From: JBEKYD01 sp049509915
GTDB lineage: Bacteria; Acidobacteriota; Terriglobia; Bryobacterales; Bryobacteraceae
Assembly: GCA_049509915.1 (NCBI GenBank)
Contig: JBEKZL010000005.1
Location: 1 to 59,942 of the forward strand
Length of the DNA: 59,942 bases
Direction: 5' to 3'
The notes under the pieces were generated by a model that was not told the origin of the DNA, searched no databases, and saw only the letters and a program-made list of their open reading frames with translations. Each line of letters starts with the position of its first letter. Positions within the stretch are counted from its first letter, which is position 1. The translations under genes and the position numbers were made by a program. Shown one piece after another: positions 27,028 through 34,922 of the stretch.

Positions 27028-27744
27028 TCAGTGCCATCCGGGCAAGAACCCAGCGCCATCGGGCGGCGCTGGCGCATATTGAAAGAAAGCCTGGGAGGCC
27101 GCCGTCTGGTCGGCGTGTTGCTGAATCACGGTGCTGTAGTAGGATGCCTTGCTCTGCATGTCCGCCAGCATGATCTCGCGCAGCTTCTGCATCTGTTGGG
27201 CCTGCTGGTCGGCCATCTGAGTCAAAACATTGAGGGCCAACAGGCGGCCATCGGCGCTTTGCGATTGGCCTTCCAGATTGATGATCAGGGAGTCCTCGCC
27301 GTTCATTTGCTGGCCTTGCAGCCGCGCGGCACGCATGGCGCCGGCGACGGTGTCCAGCGTGGTCTGCGACCAACCCTGATAGCGGTTGTAATAACCGGTT
27401 TGTGCGTAGGCGCCATAGCCGGGATAGGTTTGTTGCCAAAGCGCATCCAGATTGCCAAGCGAGTATGCCAGAGAGCGCCCGCCTTGCACGATTCCGGCCA
27501 GCGCATTCAGATCTGACTGGATGTTCCAGAAGAGTTGATTCGGATTCCTCACAGAATTCTTAATCGCGTCGGCCAGCATTTTGATTTGCGTGGCGAGCTG
27601 CTGAGCCTGAGCCGCGTAGGACAGCACGAGCTCGACGTGATTCAGAATCTGGGTGAATTCCGTGGCGAATGCGCCCGCCTGGGCGGGGCCGGGCGCAGAG
27701 CAGAGCATGAGCACGAGCAAAAGCAAGACTAACGATTTGCGCAT
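27028..27744 (-). CDS. trbJ: P-type conjugative transfer protein TrbJ (VirB5-like)
   Basis: Periplasmic pilus-tip type protein. A signal peptide (SLVLLLLVLMLCSAPGPAQA) precedes a mainly helical chain with heptad-like Gln/Leu runs ('YAAQAQQLATQIKMLADAIK') and 'YTGYNRYQGWSQ'-like aromatic segments; 'MADQQAQQMQKLREIM' lies near the end. Length 238 is normal. It overlaps trbE by 16 bp, and its tail ends in GFLPGWH, a motif repeated in the next gene. Confidence 0.9.
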   Translation of the reverse strand: MRKSLVLLLLVLMLCSAPGPAQAGAFATEFTQILNHVELVLSYAAQAQQLATQIKMLADAIKNSVRNPNQLFWNIQSDLNALAGIVQGGRSLAYSLGNLDALWQQTYPGYGAYAQTGYYNRYQGWSQTTLDTVAGAMRAARLQGQQMNGEDSLIINLEGQSQSADGRLLALNVLTQMADQQAQQMQKLREIMLADMQSKASYYSTVIQQHADQTAASQAFFQYAPAPPDGAGFLPGWH

Positions 27745-30191
27745 AACGCTTCCTCCTTCTTTTCGGGCATGTCCAGGTCACGAAAGTAGTCGGACCATGT
27801 TGGGACTTTCAAACGAAGCCATTCGCTGCGCCAGGTCGAAGGATATTCATCCATGACGCTTTGAACAATCTGGCGCTCCTCGCGCCCGCTCACACCGAGC
27901 CAGGCCAGCGCGACCTTACCCAGCCGGAGATCGACCAGGCGGCGGCCCAGCTTGCTGATCACGTAATAGTGCTGCTTGGGGACGCTCACTTGCAGCAGCT
28001 CGAGTTCCCGCTCGTTTAGGCCGAGGCGCCCATAAAATTCGCGTGAACCGGGATTACGCGCCTCCGCGTTGGGCAGCAGAATTTTGGTCGGGCAATTCTC
28101 CAAGACCACGTCGGCGATTTCGGAGTTGGCGATGTCGCTGACTTGCTGGGTGGCCATGATCACCGCGGCGTTATTGCGGCGCATGGTCTTGAGCCAGTCC
28201 TTCAGTCGGTTTCGAAAGGTGGGCTGCTGCAAATAAGACCACGCCTCATCAAGCAGGACTAGCGTGGGCGATCCGTCGAGAGATTGCTCAATGCGGCGGA
28301 ACAAATAGAGCAACACCGGAATAACGGCTTTGTTATCGAGTTGGAGGAGATTCTCCATTTCGAAGGTAAGGAATCGGCCATTGCTCAGTGAGTCGTATTC
28401 GGCATCCAGCAACGAACCCAGCGGTCCGGTTACGGTAAAGTGCTCCAGGGCATCGCGGATATCGGTGTCCTGCACGTTGGCGGAAAGCTCGGTCAGCGTT
28501 CGGGTGGGCGAGAGTTGGAGTCGCGCCACGGCCTCCGCCACGGCGTTGCGGTGGCGCGGCGTAAACTTCAATCCATTCAGTTCGCAGAGGGCTTCGATCC
28601 ATCCCACCGCCCACGTCAGATCACTATCCTTGTCGAGCGCTGCCAATGGACAGAATGCTAAGGCCGTGCGGGGCCCCGCCAGGTCATAAAACGCGCCGGA
28701 CGCTGCCACTGTGAGCAGCCAGGACGAGTAACCGCGGTCGAAAGCGAAGACTCTAGCGTTGGGGTAGCGGAACCACTGCGCCGCAATCAATCCCAGCGCG
28801 GTGGACTTGCCAGCGCCAGTAGGACCTAGGATCAAGGTGTGACCGGTATCGGAGACATGCAGGTTGAAGCGGAATGGAGTAGCGCCAGTGGTGGCGGCAT
28901 ACAGCACGGGCGGGCTGTGCTTCGGCATCAGCGCCGAGGGGTTCTCACGCAGGCCCGCCCATACGGACGTGATTGGCAGCATATCTGCCAGATTCAGAGT
29001 GTGCATCAGTGGCCGTCGGACGTTGGAATATCCATCTCCCGGTATTGAGCCGCGCCACGCCTCGACCGCATTGATGGTCTCCAGCCGGCAGCCAAAGCCA
29101 AGGTTCTGGATGGTCTTGCTGGCGGTACGCACACTATCGTGCAGGGCTGCAGCGTCCTCTTCGAGGCATAGGATGGTGCTGGTGTACTGGCAAAACTGCA
29201 CGTCTCCCGAGGCTGCGAGCGACATCGCCTGTTCCGCGTCGGCGGCCATATCGCGAGCGTGCAGATTTATGGCGCCCTCAGTCGTCTTCAGAAGCTGATC
29301 TTTCCATCCGCGCATTTTGGAGCGCCACTTCTTGCGGTGGGTGTCTAGCAAGCCTTGCGCCTCGTGAGAATCGAGGAATATGGCTCTGGTATGCCAGCGA
29401 TACTCAATTGGCAACGCATCCAAATCGCGGAGGATGCCGGGGAAGCTCAGTTGAGGAAACCCGTCGATCGCCAAGACGCCAATATGCTTCCGACCGATTC
29501 GCGGTTCAACGCCACCGGAGAAGTCCTGCGAGGCAAGCACATCGTTCAGATCGACAGGGATGGCGGGCCGCACGAAGGGGTGGTCGATGCCGGTAATCGC
29601 GCGATGCAAGTAGCGCAACAAGGGGTCAAACATGAAGCCGGAATCGTCCGCGACGTGGGTAAGCCGTTCCGTGTGGAACAGGGCGCTGAAGACATTCTCA
29701 AAAGTGTCGACCTTGGCGCGGAAATGCTCCAAAGCCGCTTGGGCAGCGCGTCCTGTGGAGCTATCGCGCCCTTCGTACAACCAACCTTTGACCCGCTCCT
29801 CCGCGGCCATCGGAGGAAGGTAGGTCAAAGTGAGAAAGTACTCGGATTCGAAATGCGCCCCTTCCTGCATGAACTGCTGGCGGCGTTCGTCGTCGATTAC
29901 GCGCGTGACTGGATCAGGGAAGCTGCCACGCTCGGGATAGCCAGGGGCACGAGAGCGAATGGCATCGCACTGAACCATCCAGCCAGTGCCCAGCCGCAAG
30001 GCCGCGTTAAGCCGGGCACTGAGTACCTCCATCTCAGCGGTGCTGGCGGACAGCATATCGGGGCCACGGTATGACCAGCCGGTCAGGAGTGCTCCATCGT
30101 GCTGCAACAGGATGCCGTCGTCAATGAGGGCGAACGGCAGTAAGAGGTCAGCTAGGCCGCGGGGTAGTTTGCGAGATTCGTTACGAAACAT
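27729..30191 (-). CDS. trbE: Mating-channel ATPase TrbE (VirB4-like)
   Basis: The large channel ATPase needed for pilus assembly and DNA transfer. The 820-residue chain has a VirB4 N-terminal CagE/TrbE region, then Walker A ILGPTGAGKST (about 454-464), 'VFAFDRGYSSW', Walker B TLVLLDEAWSYL (about 643-654) and 'VIMATQQVSDI'. It is membrane-associated on the cytoplasmic side. It sits 57 bp after trbD and overlaps trbJ. Confidence 0.96.
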   Translation of the reverse strand: MFRNESRKLPRGLADLLLPFALIDDGILLQHDGALLTGWSYRGPDMLSASTAEMEVLSARLNAALRLGTGWMVQCDAIRSRAPGYPERGSFPDPVTRVIDDERRQQFMQEGAHFESEYFLTLTYLPPMAAEERVKGWLYEGRDSSTGRAAQAALEHFRAKVDTFENVFSALFHTERLTHVADDSGFMFDPLLRYLHRAITGIDHPFVRPAIPVDLNDVLASQDFSGGVEPRIGRKHIGVLAIDGFPQLSFPGILRDLDALPIEYRWHTRAIFLDSHEAQGLLDTHRKKWRSKMRGWKDQLLKTTEGAINLHARDMAADAEQAMSLAASGDVQFCQYTSTILCLEEDAAALHDSVRTASKTIQNLGFGCRLETINAVEAWRGSIPGDGYSNVRRPLMHTLNLADMLPITSVWAGLRENPSALMPKHSPPVLYAATTGATPFRFNLHVSDTGHTLILGPTGAGKSTALGLIAAQWFRYPNARVFAFDRGYSSWLLTVAASGAFYDLAGPRTALAFCPLAALDKDSDLTWAVGWIEALCELNGLKFTPRHRNAVAEAVARLQLSPTRTLTELSANVQDTDIRDALEHFTVTGPLGSLLDAEYDSLSNGRFLTFEMENLLQLDNKAVIPVLLYLFRRIEQSLDGSPTLVLLDEAWSYLQQPTFRNRLKDWLKTMRRNNAAVIMATQQVSDIANSEIADVVLENCPTKILLPNAEARNPGSREFYGRLGLNERELELLQVSVPKQHYYVISKLGRRLVDLRLGKVALAWLGVSGREERQIVQSVMDEYPSTWRSEWLRLKVPTWSDYFRDLDMPEKKEEALCANR

Positions 30192-30248
30192 GCTCGTCGC
30201 TCCTGAAGTTTTCCGCCGCGGGCATCGCGCTGTCTTGGTCGATTTTCG

Positions 30249-30569
30249 TCATCGCCAGAACCTCGGCACCGGCACGCAAATCGAATGCAACCCGCTCTTC
30301 GCCGGGTAAAACTGCCGATAACGGATGTGCCGCACGTATACCTTCCGCAACAAGGGATCGGCTTTTCCCATGCGCTGGAGGACACTTACGGCACAAATCC
30401 AAAAGATCACTGCCAGGCAGACGCCCCACCATGTACCCAAGCTGAGGCCCAGGGTGGTAGCTGTGAGGGCCGCGATCAATACCAGTTCCCGATCCCCGCC
30501 CAGCAGTTGGTTGGGCCGGTTGATCGAAGGGTGGATCAGCACAGTCCGTGGTGTGGAAGCGTCTGCCAT
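30249..30569 (-). CDS. trbD: Mating-channel protein TrbD (VirB3-like)
   Basis: Small inner-membrane protein. It starts with 'VLIHPSINRPNQLLGGDREL', the usual TrbD N-terminus, followed by two close hydrophobic segments (VLIAALTATTLGLSLGTWWG, VCLAVIFWICAVSVLQRM) and 'YVRHIRYRQFYPA', also typical. The gene lies 2 bp after the TrbC stop. It is followed by a 57-bp gap before trbE. Confidence 0.9.
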   Translation of the reverse strand: MADASTPRTVLIHPSINRPNQLLGGDRELVLIAALTATTLGLSLGTWWGVCLAVIFWICAVSVLQRMGKADPLLRKVYVRHIRYRQFYPAKSGLHSICVPVPRFWR

Positions 30570-30571
30570 GG

Positions 30572-30904
30572 TTAGACCACCGCGCCACCTACGCCGAACG
30601 CCGACGCCAGCATGGGAGCCGCGAAGATGAGCACTGCCACCACCAGCCCGATCATGCAGGCGCGCCGGCCTACCTCACCCAATTCGTGGCCGAACAACAG
30701 CGTGCCACCTGCGATGCAGATACCGATGAGACCGATAGCGTAGGCCACCGGGCCGGTGAGTGAGGTTGCTATCAACGTCATGGGCTTCTCCCACGGCAGA
30801 CCGCCACCCGCTGGCGCGGCATATGAGCGAGCCAGGAAGGCTTGCGTAGCCAACAGTAAGGCTCCGATGCGGGAGCCGGAAAACTTGCGTCTGAAAAACT
30901 TCAT
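30572..30904 (-). CDS. trbC: Pilin TrbC (VirB2-like)
   Basis: Prepilin of 110 residues with a positively charged N-terminus, a long signal region ending near AAPAGG, and two hydrophobic helices ('VAYAIGLIGICIAGGTLLFG' and 'ACMIGLVVAVLIFAAPMLAS'). The ATG at 30904 has AAAGGAG 7 bases upstream; the frame upstream overlaps trbB and is unlikely to be used. The TraF peptidase in the same operon is the expected processing enzyme. Confidence 0.92.
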   Translation of the reverse strand: MKFFRRKFSGSRIGALLLATQAFLARSYAAPAGGGLPWEKPMTLIATSLTGPVAYAIGLIGICIAGGTLLFGHELGEVGRRACMIGLVVAVLIFAAPMLASAFGVGGAVV

Positions 30905-30917
30905 TTGTTTGCTCCTT

Positions 30918-31946
30918 TTAAACGTGCTCGACTTGGTATTGCCCATCTTTCCAACCACTGACCAGCAACAACTCGCGGACCTTCCGCCCGGCTTTGAGCG
31001 AGGGCTCGGGGTCTACGAAGATCACCAGATCGACAGTCTCTGCGATAAGCTGTTGCTGCGGTGTGTCAGTGCCCTCAGCGACGAGACTTTCGAGGCGCGT
31101 GAGGCCCAGTAGTGCGCCGTTGGCGTGAACCGTTCCGAGGCCACCTGGATGGCCGGTGTTCCAGGCCTTCAACAGTGTATGCGCCTCCGCGCCGCGCACC
31201 TCGCCGACAACGATGCGTGTAGGCTTCAGGCGCATTGAGGCGCGCAGGCATTCCAGCATCGTGACTTCGCCCACTGCGCGTAGGTCTAGATAGTTGCGAA
31301 CGCGGCATTGCAGCTCGGTGGTGTCCTCGATCGAGATCACCCGGTCGAAAGGAGTCAATTCGGCGATAGCGTCCAGGATTCCGTTCAGCAGCGTTGTCTT
31401 GCCGGACCCCGTCGCGCCAACAACCAGTATGTTTTTTCTCTCGCGGACGGCCGCGCGAATAATCTCGGCGTGCCGCAGTCCACGAACCGCCAGCGCGAAA
31501 TCCTCTTGCTGGCGCGCGCGATTACATATGTCTCCCTTGCAGGTCAAGATTCCGGCGGTCTCATACTCGTCGAGTGTAAATACCTTGCGAGGGCGCAGCC
31601 GAATCGCGAATACCGGCTGCCGCACGACCGGCTGTACTACTCCTTCAAAACGGCTGCCGTCCAATGGCAATTCTGTTTCGAGGATGGGATTTTCGTGGTT
31701 CAGTACTGTGCCTCGCCACGCCGCTATCGTCCCCAGGGCGCTGGCGGCGGTCGCCGCCGCCATGGTTCCAGCCGGCACGAAGTCTGCGCCGCGACGTTTG
31801 ACCCATAAGGTAGAGTCCGGGTTAAGTAAGATGTCCTCGACATCCTCCTCCGCAAGCAGGTTCAGAATGGACTCGCCCAGTTCCCGCTTTAGCTTCGCTT
31901 CGAGCCTGATGTACTGGTCGTTATGGTAGAGAATCGATGTTGCCAT
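30918..31946 (-). CDS. trbB: Mating-channel ATPase TrbB (VirB11-like)
   Basis: Hexameric secretion ATPase that drives pilus assembly and transfer. Visible in the 342-residue chain are Walker A VVGATGSGKTT (about 175-185), the Asp box SIEDTTEL (205-212), Walker B RIVVGEVRG (244-252) and the His box TGHPGGLGTVHAN (264-276). It is the first gene of the minus-strand trb operon; the promoter should lie in 31947-32072, facing a divergent regulatory gene. Confidence 0.96.
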   Translation of the reverse strand: MATSILYHNDQYIRLEAKLKRELGESILNLLAEEDVEDILLNPDSTLWVKRRGADFVPAGTMAAATAASALGTIAAWRGTVLNHENPILETELPLDGSRFEGVVQPVVRQPVFAIRLRPRKVFTLDEYETAGILTCKGDICNRARQQEDFALAVRGLRHAEIIRAAVRERKNILVVGATGSGKTTLLNGILDAIAELTPFDRVISIEDTTELQCRVRNYLDLRAVGEVTMLECLRASMRLKPTRIVVGEVRGAEAHTLLKAWNTGHPGGLGTVHANGALLGLTRLESLVAEGTDTPQQQLIAETVDLVIFVDPEPSLKAGRKVRELLLVSGWKDGQYQVEHV

Positions 31947-31995
31947 TGCTTTCTGATCAGGCTCTGGTTTATATTTTTCCTAGCAAGGTATCCAC

Positions 31996-32012
31996 GCCTA
32001 CACCCAGTAGGC
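31996..32012. promoter_or_regulatory. Inverted repeat in the trbB / sigma-like divergent intergenic region
   Basis: GCCTAC-ACCCA-GTAGGC is a perfect 6-bp inverted repeat with a 5-base centre, about 50 bp before trbB and 60 bp before the divergent gene. It has no T tract, so an operator is more likely than a terminator. Confidence 0.35.
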
Positions 32013-32072
32013 CTCCGACTGTTGGAACTGTGACAGAAGGCGGGCCTTTCAACTTGCGAGGGGGGCCAGACA

Positions 32073-32678
32073 ATGGAAGTAATCATCGTTCCCTTTGATT
32101 ACAAAGAGGAATCCAGCATTTCTGTTGTTCCAATCTGCATCGGCGACGTCGATTCGGATGGGAACCCGATCTTCCGGGAGTGGGTGGAGCATGGCGTCGT
32201 GCCCGTTGCCGACCAGCTGAGAAAGATCGCGCAACGTGTCTTGAACGATGTGTGGCGTGTATCGGAACTCACAGAACGTTCGGTACATTCACTTTCCCGA
32301 AAACACGGGGCGGATCTGGGTGCTGACCCCAGCCTCCGCGTCTTGAAGCGTGCGCATTGGTATGCAGAGGATCTTCGGGTTGGTGGCCGGCGAGCGCGCC
32401 GCAAGACCGAAGTCGAGTTGCTCACCACCAAGTTGGAGACCCTGCAGGACCGTTACGATTTGGTCTCCGATTTGGTTGCGAAGGACACCCTGGATCGGCT
32501 AATGGAGGAGTTGGACCGGCAGGGTTTGCACGACATTCGCGAGATGGTTCCAATGATGCTGAGGGACTGTGATGCCCACGAGTTCGTGAACCGGTTCCGT
32601 AAATCACGCAACACTCTTTCGCAGCGCTTTTATCGGGGAATGCGCAGGGCCGCGTCGGCCGCGGGCATCACGTGGTGA
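32073..32678 (+). CDS. Sigma-factor-like regulatory protein (201 aa)
   Basis: The first half contains 'QLRKIAQRVLNDVWRVSELT' and 'RVLKRAHWYAEDLRVGGRRA', which resemble region 2-like helices of divergent ECF-type sigma proteins. The C-terminal part ('FVNRFRKSRNTLSQRFYRGM') looks like a region 4-type DNA-binding end. The resemblance is partial and no canonical -10 recognition motif can be assigned. It is transcribed away from trbB and followed 42 bp later by a membrane protein with an anti-sigma zinc finger, which supports the sigma idea. An unrelated coiled-coil regulator remains possible. Confidence 0.45.
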   Translation: MEVIIVPFDYKEESSISVVPICIGDVDSDGNPIFREWVEHGVVPVADQLRKIAQRVLNDVWRVSELTERSVHSLSRKHGADLGADPSLRVLKRAHWYAEDLRVGGRRARRKTEVELLTTKLETLQDRYDLVSDLVAKDTLDRLMEELDRQGLHDIREMVPMMLRDCDAHEFVNRFRKSRNTLSQRFYRGMRRAASAAGITW

Positions 32679-32720
32679 ATTTTTCGCAAAATCTTTTAAC
32701 GCCACGCAACCAGTGCAATA

Positions 32721-33440
32721 ATGTTCAGGGGACTGATGTCGCGCCACGAGGCACCCGACTCCCAATTCGACAGGCTCAAGAGACAGCTTCAAGACTCGAT
32801 CGTGCGCGAGTATCCGAACCCAGAGCGCAATGGATGTCCCGGCGATCCGATTCTGAGAGAATTCGCCGCCCGCCCCTTCGACGACAGCCTGGAGCAAGAT
32901 CTGCGCTGGCATCACATCACACACTGTTCGGAATGCTATCGACAATTCCTCGGGTACCGCGCCGAGCTCCAGCGGCAGCCTAGGGCTCGGTGGGCCAAGA
33001 TAGGCGTAGCTGCAGCCGTCACCGCCATTCTCATCGGCGTCGGTGCGCTGTTGGTCGTTCGGGAATCGACTGGCCCAAGGCGCCCGCAGAATGCCGATGG
33101 CGAGCTGGTGTTCCAGCCGCGCCTTGTGGACCTTCAAGGTCGGGCGACGACCCGTTCCGAGGAAGGTAAGGAGGACACCAAGCCTCTCGTGCTTGCCCGC
33201 GAGCCGGAGGCGCTGAACATTCGCCTTCCGTTCGGAAGCAGAGAGGGAGCGTACGAGGTCCGGATCGCAAAGAGCGCGGATCAACCCCTCGTATCCGCCG
33301 CAGACGATGCCAAGGTCGAGAACGGCACGACTGCTCTCACGGCGAAAATGGACCTTTCCAAATTCGAGCCGGGGAATTACTTTCTCTGCGTGCGACGTTT
33401 GCCCTGGGACTGGACTTGTTACCCAGTCGTCATACATTGA
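32721..33440 (+). CDS. Anti-sigma-like zinc-finger membrane protein (239 aa)
   Basis: The N-terminal domain ends in HHITHCSECYRQF, a HxxxCxxC zinc anti-sigma (ZAS) motif at about residues 65-73. One membrane helix follows (IGVAAAVTAILIGVGALLVV, about 93-112), then an extracytoplasmic domain of predicted beta character ending 'FEPGNYFLCVRRLPWDW'. The layout is that of a membrane-anchored anti-sigma factor or sensor. It lies 42 bp after the sigma-like gene, with which it should form an operon. Start may be Met6 (32736). Confidence 0.6.
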   Translation: MFRGLMSRHEAPDSQFDRLKRQLQDSIVREYPNPERNGCPGDPILREFAARPFDDSLEQDLRWHHITHCSECYRQFLGYRAELQRQPRARWAKIGVAAAVTAILIGVGALLVVRESTGPRRPQNADGELVFQPRLVDLQGRATTRSEEGKEDTKPLVLAREPEALNIRLPFGSREGAYEVRIAKSADQPLVSAADDAKVENGTTALTAKMDLSKFEPGNYFLCVRRLPWDWTCYPVVIH

Positions 33441-33620
33441 AGAGGGATGGTGCAAGGCGCCCCCTGTTGGCGGACACCAACAAGATACCGTGACTTTGCG
33501 CCCTTGCGGAGTTGTGCAGCCTCTCGGCGTCCACGAACGGCGTTGGCGCTCCCCTGGATGGATGGGGACGGACGCCAGGGGGTCATACCATCTTGTCAAC
33601 CCTGATCCTAGAAACGGCAG

Positions 33621-34150
33621 TTACACAATGGCTGGGGTGAGTTTTGGAGTGCTTCCCAGTATTTTTCCGTGAAGGAATTGCTGAAAGGCTGCACTGAGGA
33701 TTAAGGGCCATCGCGCTGTTTGGCTCAACTGCTCCGCAGTCGCCTTGATGCGCTTCAGAAAGGCGCTGACCGCAAACAGGGTCGCGGTGATCACGTTTCG
33801 CTTTGGAATGGGTGCTGGTGATCTCTAGGGTGGTTTGGTTGCCATGCCGGGTGCGTCGTGCGATTCCGTGCAGCGCCAGCGGACGGGAGTTGATGGCCTC
33901 GGGGTGCTTGTCCGGAATTTCGAGCCGCATTAAGATCGTCCACCAGTTGTAGAGGAGGGCGGCGATGCGCGCCCATTTACCTGGCATCGGTTGCGGTCGT
34001 GGGTTGTGAAACCTACCCGCCCCCACTGGTTCTTCAATTCATCGAAGTTATTTTCCGAATCCTCGCGATCCCGATAGTGCTGCGCGACCGTCTACACCTC
34101 GTTCGGCAATGTGGTCGCGAGAACGGCATACTCATACAGCACTGAACCTG
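33621..34150 (-). pseudogene. Degenerate IS1380-family transposase fragment
   Basis: Read in shifting minus-strand frames, the translation follows the C-terminal third of IS1380-type transposases: 'LYEYAVLATTLPNEV', a stop, 'TVAQHYRDREDSENNFDEL' and 'KNQWG', a frame change, 'WARIAALLYNWWTILMRLE', 'HPEAINSRPLALHGIARRTR', another frame change, and 'RIKATAEQLSQTARWPLILS', ending at a stop at 33621-33623. The in-frame TAG and two frameshifts mark it as dead. The N-terminal two thirds and the terminal repeats are gone. Confidence 0.7.
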
Positions 34151-34277
34151 CCCCCTCAGTTAATACACAGTTCGCCAAACTGCGCTCGCGGACCTGGAGT
34201 GCTGCAATCGAGAGAGCGCGACCAAGGCCACGCCTCCATTGAAATCCTGGAGGTCGTGCCAGAGCCGCGCCGACTTT

Positions 34278-34470
34278 TCATGACAGGGTCACGCCGATTG
34301 CGTTTGCGCCCCGCCGATGGACGTTTGTACTGCTGGCGTGCACGTAGGCACGCTGGGAGCATCTGGATCGTAATCTGGTAGAGTCCTGCCGTTCCCGTGG
34401 AGAGGACCGAACTGATGACCGGCACTTGCACTCCGCCGCCCGTAACAACCGGAACCGCGGACATGACTGG
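34278..34470 (-). pseudogene. Remnant of a TIGR03437-type C-terminal domain
   Basis: In one minus-strand frame 'VPVISSVLSTGTAGLYQITI' is read and in another 'VQTSIGGAQTQSA' and 'GVTLS'. Together they follow the C-terminal domain found in many Solibacter-type secreted proteins ('..GTAGLYQINVQ..', '..VGG..SQ..VTI'). A frame change separates the two halves and no start is present, so this is a broken tail of a larger protein. The intact gene immediately to the right encodes a related type of protein. Confidence 0.45.
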
Positions 34471-34922
34471 CGCCGCCAGTCACGATGCCAGCCGGCCGGC
34501 TTCACCGCTCCCATATTGACCTCGCAAGTCCCGGTGGCCAAATGGCACAAGCAGACCGGCGACTCCACCTGTAGCTGAGGGAATTTTGGATCGCATCGTT
34601 CACCGCGCCCACCGGCCTCGACTTGCGCGGCGAGTCGATGCCGGTCTTGCTGGATAAGCGGCTACGGTGGCGGCAGTGAATTTTTGTTTGTGGCCTTCGG
34701 CTTGCTTGGTGAGGTTCGAAAATGACAGACCCAATAGTCTGCGCCCTAATTTGGAGCATGATGGATGGCGAGCAGCGGATAGTTTTGACACACCCACTGT
34801 GTCTATCCGGTCAAGACGCAGAGGAGCCGCCCAAGATGCTCGGAAATACCAGGTGACCAGCCCCGTCTCGCGGAATTGTTGGTGGGCGATGGTGAGGCCG
34901 TGTCCTAGAATAGGAGAAGTCT

